Origin: Aeromicrobium sp. Root344
Lineage (GTDB): Bacteria > Actinomycetota > Actinomycetes > Propionibacteriales > Nocardioidaceae
Length of the DNA: 64,000 nt
Reading direction: 5' to 3'
Assembly: GCF_001425755.1 (NCBI RefSeq)
Contig: NZ_LMDH01000001.1
Coordinates: forward strand, 2,514,167-2,578,166
The first letter of the stretch is position 1, and the number at the start of each line of letters is the position of its first letter. The notes below the pieces were generated by a model. That model saw only the letters and a list, made by a program, of their open reading frames with translations. It was not told the origin of the DNA and made no database searches. The position numbers were made by a program, and so were the translations under genes. Shown piece by piece: positions 18,222 through 26,517 of the stretch.

Positions 18222-18656
18222 ATGAGAAGGACAATTGCGGCGATGGTTGTCGCAGGTGGGCTGGTTGTCTCGATGGCGGGCTGTGACGGGTCGCACGACA
18301 AGGTCTCGGTTTCGCCGGTGAAGTCGGTCGCGACGACGACGGCCCCCACGGGCGGCCCCACCACGTGGCGCAACGTGAAGGTCCTCTCGAAGTCGGACGA
18401 CTCACGCTCGCACACGTTCGCCTTCGCTGGGGAACGCGGACGCACTCGCGTCAACTACCAGCTGGCTGATGCCGCCTCGATCACGATCCTGGTGGTCGGC
18501 CCCGACGGCAACGTCGTCGACAGCCTCGAGAACACCGCGGGAGGCGAGGGCAGCTTCTCCCTCGACCTCGCTGCACCGGGGGACTACTCGCTCAAGGTCA
18601 CGAACCCCAAGCACGTGCCCTACAGGATCAGCGTCACTCAGCGCATCTCCGGCTAG
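18222..18656 (+). CDS. Lipoprotein with a PPC-like beta domain
   Basis: A 144-residue secreted lipoprotein. The signal MRRTIAAMVVAGGLVVSMAGC ends in a clear lipobox (MAGC), followed by a threonine/proline-rich spacer. The C-terminal ~85 residues form an all-beta unit (HTFAFAGERGRTRVNYQL ... DYSLKVTNPKHVPYRISV) resembling the bacterial pre-peptidase C-terminal or GPI-anchor-like beta-sandwich folds. No enzyme residues are visible. It is followed 29 bp later by an acetyltransferase gene on the same strand. The function is not known. Confidence 0.65.
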   Translation: MRRTIAAMVVAGGLVVSMAGCDGSHDKVSVSPVKSVATTTAPTGGPTTWRNVKVLSKSDDSRSHTFAFAGERGRTRVNYQLADAASITILVVGPDGNVVDSLENTAGGEGSFSLDLAAPGDYSLKVTNPKHVPYRISVTQRISG

Positions 18657-18685
18657 CCTGCATCCGTTCCACACGACTGAAGAGA

Positions 18686-19222
18686 ATGGCATTCCACGTG
18701 ATCGAGACCGAACGACTCACCCTTCGACCGTTCACTCCCGAGGACGCCGACTTCCTCTACGACGTCTTCAGCCGGCCCGAGGTCGCTCGGTGGAGCGGCG
18801 ACGGCGTGCCCATCGCCGATCGTGACGAGGCGCTCAGGCGCATCGCGGGCCAGCCCAAGCGCGCCGGCGACCACCCAGCCGCGGGCATCTTCCACGTCAG
18901 CGTCAGGGAGACCGGTGTCCCAGCGGGCCTGGTGCTGTTCGCGCCGCTGCCGCCGAGCGAGGGCGTCGATCGCGACGACATGGAGGTCGGCTGGCACTTC
19001 CACCCCGATGCCTGGGGCAACGGCTACGCCACCGAGGCGGCGCAGGCGCTCGTCGACCGCGGCTTCGCGGCCGGGTTGGGCGAGATCTACGCCGTCACCC
19101 ACCCGGACAACGCCGCCTCGCAGGCCGTCTGCCGGCGGCTCGGCATGACCGACCTCGGCCTCAGGTCGGAGTGGTACGACGTGGAGCTCCGCGCGTTCCG
19201 CATCGATCAGCCGCGCGAGTAG
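18686..19222 (+). CDS. GNAT-family N-acetyltransferase (RimJ/RimL-like)
   Basis: A 178-residue acetyl-CoA-dependent acetyltransferase. The N-terminus IETERLTLRPFTPEDADFLY is the classic opening of the RimJ/RimL subgroup. The acetyl-CoA-binding motif A lies in EVGWHFHPDAWGNGYATEAA, and SQAVCRRLGMTDLGL is motif B. Such enzymes acetylate protein N-termini or small amines; the target is not predictable. Its 3' end overlaps the 3' end of the convergent hydrolase gene by 16 bp. Confidence 0.9.
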   Translation: MAFHVIETERLTLRPFTPEDADFLYDVFSRPEVARWSGDGVPIADRDEALRRIAGQPKRAGDHPAAGIFHVSVRETGVPAGLVLFAPLPPSEGVDRDDMEVGWHFHPDAWGNGYATEAAQALVDRGFAAGLGEIYAVTHPDNAASQAVCRRLGMTDLGLRSEWYDVELRAFRIDQPRE

Positions 19223-20058
19223 CTCAGCGCCCGGATCTCGTCGGCGACCCGCTCGGGCTCGTCGAGCGGGAGGAACGTACGTCCGTCGTCGACCTCGACC
19301 AGCTCGGCGTTGTCACCGAACGCCTGGCGGAGCCGCTGGCCGTCGGCGAGCTTGAAGAACCGGTCGGCGGTGCCCCACACCAGTCGTACCGGCTTGCCGA
19401 ACGCGCCGAGCCGGGTCGAGACGTCGAGCAGCTCGGCCGGCTTGACCTTGCGAAGGAACTTCGCGGTGTCGCGGCGCACCTCGGCGTCGCTCAGAGACGG
19501 GGTGATCCAGCGCCTGGTCAGCGCGGGGTCAAGCGGCTTGGCCACAAGCCCGCCGAAGCCCAGCATCGAGTGCCGGAGCATCCGCGGCCGCATCGTTGCC
19601 ATCATGGCGCGCAGCCGCATGGGGCTCCGGCCGGTCTTGACGATCAGCCCGAACGGCGCCGGCGGGAACTTGTCGAACGCGTCGCAGTTGGTCAGCACGA
19701 GGCGGCCGATGCGCGCATGGTCGGTGTCGACCAGGAACTGGCACAGCGCGCCGCCGGTGTCGTTGCCCACGAGCGTCACGTCGGTCAGGTCGAGCGCCGC
19801 CATGAAGTCGGTGATCAGGCGCGCGATGTCCCGGGGGGACAGGTCCGCGTCGGCGCTGAGGGCGATCGGGTGCGAGCCGAGCGGGAGGTCCGGGGCGTAC
19901 GACCGGATGCCTTCGGCAGCGAGCCGGTCGGCGACCCCGGTCCACAGCTCGTGGTTGACCAGCAGGCCGTGCACGAACACGACCGGAGGAGCAGCGCTGT
20001 CCTGGGGGCCGGCGACCCGGTAGTTGACCTGCCCGAACGGTGTGTCGACGGTCGCCAT
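19207..20058 (-). CDS. Alpha/beta hydrolase, divergent from its TetR regulator
   Basis: A 283-residue alpha/beta hydrolase. PVVFVHGLLVNHELW is the oxyanion-hole strand-turn. The expected nucleophile position reads GNDTGG, aspartate instead of serine, as in haloalkane dehalogenases and some epoxide hydrolases. RLVWGTADRFF supplies the acidic residue. No clear histidine follows in the short C-terminus (EVDDGRTFLPLDEPERV), so the triad may be incomplete. A good Shine-Dalgarno (AAGGAG) precedes ATG 20058. It is transcribed away from the TetR gene, which probably represses it. Confidence 0.82.
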   Translation of the reverse strand: MATVDTPFGQVNYRVAGPQDSAAPPVVFVHGLLVNHELWTGVADRLAAEGIRSYAPDLPLGSHPIALSADADLSPRDIARLITDFMAALDLTDVTLVGNDTGGALCQFLVDTDHARIGRLVLTNCDAFDKFPPAPFGLIVKTGRSPMRLRAMMATMRPRMLRHSMLGFGGLVAKPLDPALTRRWITPSLSDAEVRRDTAKFLRKVKPAELLDVSTRLGAFGKPVRLVWGTADRFFKLADGQRLRQAFGDNAELVEVDDGRTFLPLDEPERVADEIRALSYSRG

Positions 20059-20103
20059 GATTCTCCTTCGCGGGTACGGTGAGAGCGTGCTCCGACTAAC
20101 ATA

Positions 20104-20118
20104 CATACAGACTGTATG
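20104..20118. promoter_or_regulatory. Palindromic operator overlapping the tetR start codon
   Basis: CATACAG-A-CTGTATG is a perfect 15-bp palindrome with a single central base. Its last three bases are the ATG of the TetR-family gene. It lies in the 57-bp gap between the divergent hydrolase and TetR genes. This is the usual site and form of a TetR-family operator, so self-repression and co-regulation of the hydrolase are likely. Confidence 0.65.
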
Positions 20119-20718
20119 AAAGATCAACCGCGTACCCAGGCCCAGCGATCGGCCGCCACGCGCGACGCCCTCGTCCGGGCCGCGCGTCCGCTGTTCGCCG
20201 CCGACGGCTTCGGCGCCGTGAGCGCCGAGGCGATCGCCCGCGCCGCGGGGGTCACCCGCGGCGCGATGTATCACCAGTTCGCCGACAAGACCGAGGTCTA
20301 TGCCGCGGTGCTCGAGGTCATCGAGGACGAGATCATGGCGCGCATCAGCGCTGGCATCGCGGACGCCGACCAGGACGACCTCGTCGAGGTCATGAAAGTG
20401 GGCGCGCGCATCTGGCTGGACGCATGCGCGGAGCCGGCGGTGCACCAGATCGTGCTGATCGAGGCGCCGTCCGTCCTCGGCTGGGAGCGGTGGCGCGAGG
20501 TGAGCCTGCGGCACGGCATGGGCATGGTGCAGGCGTTGATCCAGGGTGCCATCGAGAGCGGCCGCATCCCGGCGCAGCCCGTGCTCCCGCTGGCCCACGT
20601 GCTGATCGGTGCGCTCGACGAGGCGGCGATCTATCTCGCCCGGTCCGACGGCTCTGCCACGACCCGCACGGAAGTCGACACCCTCATCGATCGGCTGGTC
20701 GACGCCCTCTTCGCCTGA
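20116..20718 (+). CDS. TetR/AcrR-family transcriptional repressor
   Basis: A 200-residue regulator. Residues ~10-57 form the TetR DNA-binding domain (RDALVRAARPLFAADGFGAV ... AIARAAGVTRGAMYHQFADKTEVY). The C-terminal helical domain (about 70-200) would bind the effector. The start codon lies inside the 15-bp palindrome described separately, implying either a leaderless mRNA or a start close to it. The divergent hydrolase gene is the probable target. Confidence 0.92.
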   Translation: MKDQPRTQAQRSAATRDALVRAARPLFAADGFGAVSAEAIARAAGVTRGAMYHQFADKTEVYAAVLEVIEDEIMARISAGIADADQDDLVEVMKVGARIWLDACAEPAVHQIVLIEAPSVLGWERWREVSLRHGMGMVQALIQGAIESGRIPAQPVLPLAHVLIGALDEAAIYLARSDGSATTRTEVDTLIDRLVDALFA

Positions 20719-20768
20719 CCACCAGCCGCGGGCGGCGACTCCGGTGCCAGCCCGTACGATTGATCCTT

Positions 20769-21857
20769 GTGGCTCTCAGCATCGGCATCGTCGGACTCCC
20801 CAACGCGGGCAAGTCGACCCTCTTCAACGCCCTGACCAAGAACGACGTCCTCGCGGCGAACTACCCGTTCGCGACGATCGAGCCCAACGTCGGTGTGGTC
20901 GGTGTGCCCGACCATCGGCTCGGCAAGCTCGCCGAGATCTTCGGCTCGGAGCGCCAGCTCCCCGCGACGGTCCAGTTCGTCGACATCGCCGGCATCGTCC
21001 GCGGCGCCTCGGAGGGGGAGGGGCTCGGCAACAAGTTCCTCTCGCACATCCGTGAGTCCGACGCGATCTGCCAGGTCACCCGCGTGTTCCGCGACGAGGA
21101 CGTGACCCACGTCGACGGCAAGGTCTCGCCCGCCGACGACATCGAGACGATCTCGACCGAGCTGATCCTCGCCGACCTGCAGACCCTCGAGAACGCGCTG
21201 CCGCGTCTCGACAAGGAGTCGCGCAAGGACAAGTCGCTCGTGCCCGCGTTCGAAGCCGCCAAGGAAGCGCAGGCCGTGCTCGAGGGTGGCAAGGGTGCGT
21301 TCCAGGCCGGTCTCGACCTCGACGCGATCCGCGACCTGCACCTGCTGAGCGCCAAGCGCCAGCTGTTCGTCTTCAACTGCGACACCGACGAGCTCAACGA
21401 CGATGACCTCAAGGCCCGGATGCGCCAGATCGTCGCGCCGGCCGAGGCGATCTTCCTCGACGCCAAGTCCGAGGCCGAGCTCGTCGAGCTGGGCGACGAC
21501 GAGGAGGCCGAGGCGATGCGCGCCGAGATGCTCGCCGACATGGGTGTCGACGAGCCCGGCCTCGACGCGCTGGCCCGCGTCGGCTTCGACACGCTGGGTC
21601 TGCAGACCTACCTCACCGCCGGCCCCAAGGAGTCGCGCGCCTGGACGATCCCCAAGGGCGCGACCGCCCCGCAGGCCGCCGGCGTCATCCACACGGACTT
21701 CGAGCGCGGCTTCATCAAGGCCGAGATCGTCTCGTTCGACGACCTCGTCGAGGCCGGCACGATGGCCGCGGCCAAGTCGGCCGGCAAGGTCCGCATGGAG
21801 GGCAAGGACTACGTCATGGCCGACGGCGACGTCGTCGAGTTCCGCTTCAACGTCTGA
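20769..21857 (+). CDS. ychF: Redox-regulated ATPase/GTPase YchF (Obg family)
   Basis: A 362-residue YchF/Ola1 protein. The P-loop is IVGLPNAGKSTLFNALT. FVDIAGIVRGASEGEGLGNKFL contains switch II. The specificity motif is the altered FNCDTDE, not NKxD, which explains the family's ATP preference. The C-terminal TGS domain ends DGDVVEFRFNV. It is ribosome-associated in other bacteria. The GTG start lies 8 nt after a TACGAT box. Its final codons and stop form one copy of a 24-bp repeat that bounds the 18-kb element downstream. The gene is intact because the element supplies an identical 3' end. Confidence 0.95.
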   Translation: MALSIGIVGLPNAGKSTLFNALTKNDVLAANYPFATIEPNVGVVGVPDHRLGKLAEIFGSERQLPATVQFVDIAGIVRGASEGEGLGNKFLSHIRESDAICQVTRVFRDEDVTHVDGKVSPADDIETISTELILADLQTLENALPRLDKESRKDKSLVPAFEAAKEAQAVLEGGKGAFQAGLDLDAIRDLHLLSAKRQLFVFNCDTDELNDDDLKARMRQIVAPAEAIFLDAKSEAELVELGDDEEAEAMRAEMLADMGVDEPGLDALARVGFDTLGLQTYLTAGPKESRAWTIPKGATAPQAAGVIHTDFERGFIKAEIVSFDDLVEAGTMAAAKSAGKVRMEGKDYVMADGDVVEFRFNV

Positions 21858-21862
21858 ATCGC
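21839..21862 (+). repeat. Left attachment core (attL) in the 3' end of ychF
   Basis: A 24-bp segment beginning GTTCCGCTTCAACG and ending CTGAATCGC encodes the last residues (FRFNV) and TGA of YchF plus six bases beyond. It is identical to 39859-39882 in the same orientation. The preceding bases differ (A versus T), as do the following ones (C versus T), which sets the limits of identity. Confidence 0.9.
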
Positions 21863-21870
21863 CGCGTTTG

Positions 21871-21919
21871 CGCAGGTCAGAGGCCTGCCGAGGGCTGGCG
21901 GTCCGCAAACAGTCCGCAA
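21871..21919 (+). repeat. Left arm-type recombinase or excisionase sites
   Basis: Two elements recur at the right end in direct orientation. CGCAGGTCAGAGGC (21871-21884) equals 39802-39815. A 22-bp segment (21898-21919) equals 39721-39742 and is itself two copies of GTCCGCAA separated by ACA (21901-21908 and 21912-21919). Repeats of this kind inside the core are typical of arm-binding sites for tyrosine integrases. Confidence 0.7.
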
Positions 21920-22074
21920 AATGTTCCGAGCTGCTCAGGCGAACGGCAGCGGCGCCGGCGTTCAACGACGTCATGAATATGAGTGGCTATTGCCTGCCTG
22001 CGGGTCGCACGCTGCAACTGCCCTTCTTTCGTCGGGCCCGTAAGCCCTGGCTGCGCCCTGAACCCGCACCGTCG

Positions 22075-22890
22075 CTAGTCGGCCTCGCGTTCGTCGACTG
22101 GAGGCGGCCTGACGGTCGCCAGGCCATCCGCCCGCGCCCGCAGCATCATGCTGGTGTCGAAGGTTACGAGCGTGACCTTTCGCGAAGCCTCGATCCCGAG
22201 AGCGAGGGCCCGATCGATGAGCTCGCGATCTGCGTCGGGCATACGGGTGTGCCGAGGCGGATCTAACAACAAGTGCATGCTGGTGTCGTCCGTGGACGTC
22301 CCAGGGACCAGGTTGGCGCTTCCCCGTGGGTCCGCGAACAGTTCCTCCAAGGTGCGGAGCGTCTGCCTCGCGCGCCCGCGAGTCGGCGCGCGGTCCCATT
22401 TGCGCTTGTCAAGCTCGTTGACTACCAAGATGGGGATGACCAAACGAACCATGCTGTCTGAAGCGATCGACCTCCAATCGACCTGCTCGATCGGCAACTT
22501 ATGGTGCAGCAGCACATTCGTGTCTGGAACGAGGATCGTGCCGCGGCGCATTCGCCAGCGACGTCGCGCCATATTCAAGTCTTCTACTGCGCCGCTCAGA
22601 ACCTTGCGCCGCTCCTCGAGCTCGGTGTTCACCAACGTGTGAAGTGCCTCATTCGCAGCCGGGTCGATTCCGCAGAGCACCCAATGGCGCTGAGTCAAAA
22701 TCAGGTGATCGACATCGTCGGGCGAGACGACTTGACCCAGACTATTCGCGGCCTGTGTTGCCCAGCGCAGGTATTCACTGAGTTGCTCGTACTTGTTGCC
22801 TGGCCCTAGCGCGCTCAACTTGTTCAAGTGTTCGGTCAAGGTATTGATCGTGGCATCCAATGAAGCGCCGGGCAGCATTGCTAGAGGCAT
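22075..22890 (-). CDS. PIN-domain ribonuclease-like protein
   Basis: A 271-residue protein. Residues 1-115 are helical with no recognised domain. Residues ~118-260 form a PIN domain: D123 in LVPDTNVLLHH, E159 in VVNELDKRKW, D219/D221 in MPDADRELIDRAL, and D245 in LVTFDTSMML, a full acidic set for metal-dependent RNA cleavage. PIN proteins are often toxins, but this is longer than VapC (~130 residues) and no antitoxin gene adjoins it. It is divergent from the DUF262 gene (135-bp gap). A defence or RNA-processing role is inferred from the element context. Confidence 0.8.
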   Translation of the reverse strand: MPLAMLPGASLDATINTLTEHLNKLSALGPGNKYEQLSEYLRWATQAANSLGQVVSPDDVDHLILTQRHWVLCGIDPAANEALHTLVNTELEERRKVLSGAVEDLNMARRRWRMRRGTILVPDTNVLLHHKLPIEQVDWRSIASDSMVRLVIPILVVNELDKRKWDRAPTRGRARQTLRTLEELFADPRGSANLVPGTSTDDTSMHLLLDPPRHTRMPDADRELIDRALALGIEASRKVTLVTFDTSMMLRARADGLATVRPPPVDEREAD

Positions 22891-23025
22891 TGGCGCATTC
22901 TAGGAGACCGGGCGGCACTTGGATGCGGACCTCCGATTCTTGCGGCGGCCTGGTGGCATGGGCCGACTTCAAGACATGCGCGTCGGGCGCCACGGCATCT
23001 TCTGTGTTGGGTACGCTGACCAGCA

Positions 23026-24165
23026 ATGTCTACTAATGACGTGCCGGCTGTTGACTTGGACAACCTCGAGGTCGAAGAGTTGGAATCGGCCCCTGACACC
23101 CTTCCGGGTGAAATTGACGAGCCATTCGATCCTCGCCGCATCGAGGTGGTCACCAAAGGCATGACGGTTGACTTGCTCCTCAAACGGTTCAGGCAGGACG
23201 AACTGACGCTTCAGCCAGACTTCCAGAGGTCGGCGGTGTGGAACCGGTCCGCTCAGAGCCGTCTCATTGAGTCGATGCTTGTCCGCCTCCCGCTTCCCCT
23301 GTTCTATTTTGATGCTTCCGATGATGACAATTGGTTGACGGTCGATGGACTGCAGCGGTTGACCGCCATCAAAGAATTCGTGATCGACAAGGTGTACGTT
23401 CTGCAGAATCTCGAATTCCTTTCAGACTTCGAAGGAATGAGTTTCGACGAGTTGCCGCGAGCCTTCCAGAGACGAATCGAAGAGACCGAGTTGCAGGTCT
23501 CGCTGATTCAGGCTGGCACTCCGGACGGACTGAAGTTCAATCTTTTCAAGCGGATCAACACCGGTGGAATGCCGCTATCTCCGCAGGAGATCCGGCATGC
23601 ATTGAATCAGGGTCCGGCGACCAAACTGTTGGAGGAGTTGGCGACGAGCGACGCCTTCCTCCAAGCGACAACCGGCGGTGTCGCCCCGCTCCGGATGGGG
23701 GACCGTGAACTCGCGCTCCGATTTCTGGCTTTCTACCGGGTAGGCGCGAAGGGGTATTCGACGAAGGACCTTGACCTCTTTCTGCACAACGAAATGCAAG
23801 ACCTGAACCAAACGGATCCTGGGGAGTTTGTGTCACTCCGGGAGCACTTCTACGAGTCGATGAGCCTCGCGCACGACGTATTAGGAAGGCACGCGTTCCG
23901 AAAGGTCTTTAGCGTCGATCAGGAATCAAGATCGCCCATCAATAAGGCACTTTTCGACGCATGGTCTGTTGGCTTTGCTCGGCTCACGAAGAAGCAGCGG
24001 GCGACCGCTCGCCAGCGGTCCACCGAGGTCTTTCAAGGCTACGTTGATCTACTTGCGAATGACCTTGAATTCCTGTCCGCGGTCTCACAAGGCACTGGAC
24101 AGCCGGCCAAGGTTGCCCTCCGACTGAATCGAGTGCAGGAATTTCTCGTGAGAGTGGTCAAATGA
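23026..24165 (+). CDS. DUF262 (ParB/Srx-fold) protein, partner of the downstream ATPase
   Basis: A 379-residue protein with a DUF262 domain over roughly residues 35-250. The signature elements are LQPDFQRSAVWN, LTVDGLQRLTAI and FKRINTGGMPLSPQEIRHAL. DUF262 is the nucleotide-binding N-terminal domain of GmrSD-type modification-dependent restriction enzymes, but the DUF1524 HNH nuclease domain is absent here. Its stop overlaps the ATPase start by 4 bp (ATGA), so the two proteins are made together. A TACGCT box (23012-23017) ends 8 nt before ATG 23026. Codon use has many A/T third positions, unlike the core chromosome. Confidence 0.85.
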   Translation: MSTNDVPAVDLDNLEVEELESAPDTLPGEIDEPFDPRRIEVVTKGMTVDLLLKRFRQDELTLQPDFQRSAVWNRSAQSRLIESMLVRLPLPLFYFDASDDDNWLTVDGLQRLTAIKEFVIDKVYVLQNLEFLSDFEGMSFDELPRAFQRRIEETELQVSLIQAGTPDGLKFNLFKRINTGGMPLSPQEIRHALNQGPATKLLEELATSDAFLQATTGGVAPLRMGDRELALRFLAFYRVGAKGYSTKDLDLFLHNEMQDLNQTDPGEFVSLREHFYESMSLAHDVLGRHAFRKVFSVDQESRSPINKALFDAWSVGFARLTKKQRATARQRSTEVFQGYVDLLANDLEFLSAVSQGTGQPAKVALRLNRVQEFLVRVVK

Positions 24166-25235
24166 TCAAAAAGTATGAGGTCTCAAACTTCAAGTCCGTC
24201 GCCCACGCGTCGCTGGACCTGACCAAAGCGAACGTGTTGCTTGGCCTCAATTCATCCGGGAAGTCCTCCCTGATTCAGCCCCTTCTTCTTCTAAGGCAAT
24301 CGGCGGTCGTCGGTTCACTGAGAGACCAACGCGTGTCACTAAATGGGCCGCTTGTAAACCTTGGTACCGGGCAGGATGTGTTGTCAGAGTTCGCTTCTGA
24401 CGAAGTAAGCACAGTGTCGTGGGATGGAACGACGGTTCGGATGCCGTATGTACCCACAGCGAGCGAACTAACTGTTGAAGTGTCCGGGGGAATTCGAGAC
24501 GACGAACCTCCGCTCAGTAACTTCATCTATATATCGACGGCTCGAATACCTCCCCAAGTGCTCTATGGAAGACACCACCAGTACGAAAGCGCCTCACCAA
24601 TGGTCGGTGCGCAGGGCGAGGATGCGCCCGGCTACCTGGCTGTGCACGGCAACTCGAATCTCGGAGGAGATCGCACGCAGCGAGACAAGGGCGCAACGGG
24701 AACGCTTTTGGAGCAGGTCACAACGTGGATGGGCAGAATTTCGCCTGAGGTTTCACTAAGCCTGAACGAGCTTGATCAACTCGATGGTCTGGAACTTCGG
24801 TTCGAATTTGACGGACAAGCCGGCGTACGTACAAGGCCATATCGAGCCGGCAACGTTGGGTTCGGACTGTCGCATTCGCTCGGCGTGGTCCTGGCGTTGG
24901 TAGCAGCTGAAGCTGGCTCCCTTGTTGTGCTTGAAGGACCGGAAGCTCATTTGCATCCTAGGGCGCAGCGCTTTCTTGGTCACCTCATCGGGCAGGCGGC
25001 CGGAGATGGCGTACAGGTGATCGTCGAGACCCATAGTCAAGAGGTCGTACGCGGGATGTCTTCTGCGGTCTCTTCCGGGTGGTTGCCGCGACCCGATTTC
25101 ACGGTGCACTACTGCATTCGCGATTTGGCTGAGACCAAGGTTGCGCAAATTCAAGCGGGTCATGACGGACGCCTCAAGCATGTTGGGGGGTACGACCGGA
25201 TTCCCGAGGAGTACTACGCCGAATTCAGTCCGTGA
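24162..25235 (+). CDS. AAA ATPase (AAA15/DUF3696, OLD-like), partner of DUF262 protein
   Basis: A 357-residue ABC-class ATPase of the AAA15 group. Walker A is GLNSSGKSS (residues 28-36), preceded by VSNFKSVAHASLDL typical of SMC/RecF-like openings. GFGLSHSLGVVLALVAAEAG is in the signature position, and LVVLEGPEAHLHPRAQ is Walker B followed by the histidine-rich loop. VIVETHSQEVV holds the switch residues. No TOPRIM domain is attached, unlike OLD nucleases. The C-terminus (GYDRIPEEYYAEF) matches DUF3696-type tails. The coupled arrangement with DUF262 suggests a two-component defence module. Confidence 0.85.
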   Translation: MIKKYEVSNFKSVAHASLDLTKANVLLGLNSSGKSSLIQPLLLLRQSAVVGSLRDQRVSLNGPLVNLGTGQDVLSEFASDEVSTVSWDGTTVRMPYVPTASELTVEVSGGIRDDEPPLSNFIYISTARIPPQVLYGRHHQYESASPMVGAQGEDAPGYLAVHGNSNLGGDRTQRDKGATGTLLEQVTTWMGRISPEVSLSLNELDQLDGLELRFEFDGQAGVRTRPYRAGNVGFGLSHSLGVVLALVAAEAGSLVVLEGPEAHLHPRAQRFLGHLIGQAAGDGVQVIVETHSQEVVRGMSSAVSSGWLPRPDFTVHYCIRDLAETKVAQIQAGHDGRLKHVGGYDRIPEEYYAEFSP

Positions 25236-25357
25236 GGTTGTTGGTAGCGCGACGTGCTTGGCAGGCCCGGGGGATTGCTGTTGCTCCACGGCCTTCTCGC
25301 GCCGCTCCATTCGACTTTGCTGGACTCATCTCGCGTTGGGCCTGCTTCGTGACTATC

Positions 25358-26458
25358 TCAAAGGCTTTCAACCCCAGTTCGATCGCCTAGCGAGACCTCC
25401 ATGATCGACTGTGCGGCTGCCCGCGTGCGGTCTTCGGCGGTGGGCCACAGGTGGGCATAGGTGTTGAGTGTCGTGGTGGCCTTGGCGTGGCCGAGGGAAC
25501 GTTGGACGGTGACGACGTCGCAGCCTGCTGCGATGAGGCCGGAGGCGTAGAAGTGGCGCAGGTCGTGGAGCTTGATACCGCTGAGCCCGGCGGCCTGCAG
25601 AGCCTTGCGCCACCAGTAGCCGACCGTGTTCTGGTGAGGTGGCTCGTCGTCCTCGCCGAACAGCCATTGCTCGTCGCCGACGGTGCCAATGTCGGCGACG
25701 TGTTGGGCGAGGAGATCGATCAAGCCGTCGGCGAGGTGGACGATTCGCTCTGATCCGTACTTTGGAGCCCGGACGTCGATGGCACCGCCGGTGACGCGTT
25801 GCACCTGCCGACTGACGTTGAGCGTCTTCCGCACAAAGTTCACGTCAGTGAGCTGGACCGCGGCAGATTCGCCGAGACGTAGTCCGGCGAAGGCGCACAG
25901 CGCGATGAACGTTCGCGCCTGCTCCTCGGCGACGGCCATGAGCAGGCCGACTTCCTCAGGGGTCGGGATCGACATCGCTGCGTCAGCCCGTCGGCGTCGA
26001 GGCAGACGAACGGTGTCGGTGGGGTCCATCCCGATGACGCGATCCCTGACGGCGGCGCGGAACACTGATCGCACGTTGACGTACCGGGTCTTGATCGTGC
26101 CGGGCGCCAGCCCTGCGGCGTCCATCGACTTAATCCACACCTCGACGTCCGAGCGACGGATCTGGCGCATCGGCTTGTCGCTGAACGGGACCGAGCGCGC
26201 GGCGAGCGACATCGCCACGACCGTGCCCGGCGCCCAGATCTGACGCGCCGACCACGCGCCGTAGAAGGCCGCGAACGTGATCTGTCCGGCCCTCGGGTCT
26301 GCATATGTCCCGGTGACGACGGACGTGGTGACCTGGTCCAGCCAGAACTGGGCGTCGACCCTGCGGTCGAAGTGCCGGGTTCGTTCCTGGCCCGTCTCGT
26401 CGCGATAGCGCGCGCGCCATTTCCCATTCGGCCGTCGTGCGATGTTTCCAGCCATCAC
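25358..26458 (-). CDS. int: Tyrosine recombinase / integrase of the element
   Basis: A 366-residue site-specific integrase. An N-terminal AP2-like arm-binding domain is visible in RRPNGKWRARYRDETGQERT. A SAM-like core-binding domain spans about 60-155. The catalytic domain has R194 (AGLRLGES), K233, H298-x-x-R301 (LHDLRH), H324 (SLGHAKATTT) and Y334 (NTYAHLW). All catalytic residues are present. It follows the excisionase-like gene by 59 bp on the same strand. It lies 3.5 kb from attL rather than at the very end, which is unusual for a simple island. Confidence 0.95.
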   Translation of the reverse strand: MMAGNIARRPNGKWRARYRDETGQERTRHFDRRVDAQFWLDQVTTSVVTGTYADPRAGQITFAAFYGAWSARQIWAPGTVVAMSLAARSVPFSDKPMRQIRRSDVEVWIKSMDAAGLAPGTIKTRYVNVRSVFRAAVRDRVIGMDPTDTVRLPRRRRADAAMSIPTPEEVGLLMAVAEEQARTFIALCAFAGLRLGESAAVQLTDVNFVRKTLNVSRQVQRVTGGAIDVRAPKYGSERIVHLADGLIDLLAQHVADIGTVGDEQWLFGEDDEPPHQNTVGYWWRKALQAAGLSGIKLHDLRHFYASGLIAAGCDVVTVQRSLGHAKATTTLNTYAHLWPTAEDRTRAAAQSIMEVSLGDRTGVESL

Positions 26459-26517
26459 GGGCTCCTTTCCGGCGTCTTGCTCGGATGGTCCGCCAGATCA
26501 TCGGCGGAGCGCATTGC

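Noticed and set aside
19740..19770. Classic Ser-His-Asp hydrolase
   Set aside because: The nucleophile elbow of the 19207 hydrolase reads GNDTGG, so serine catalysis is not supported; dehalogenase-like chemistry is only possible, not shown.
21858..22074. Possible tRNA fragment at the left end of the element
   Set aside because: The duplicated core matches the ychF 3' end, not a tRNA; no cloverleaf or TPsiC-like sequence was seen at either end.
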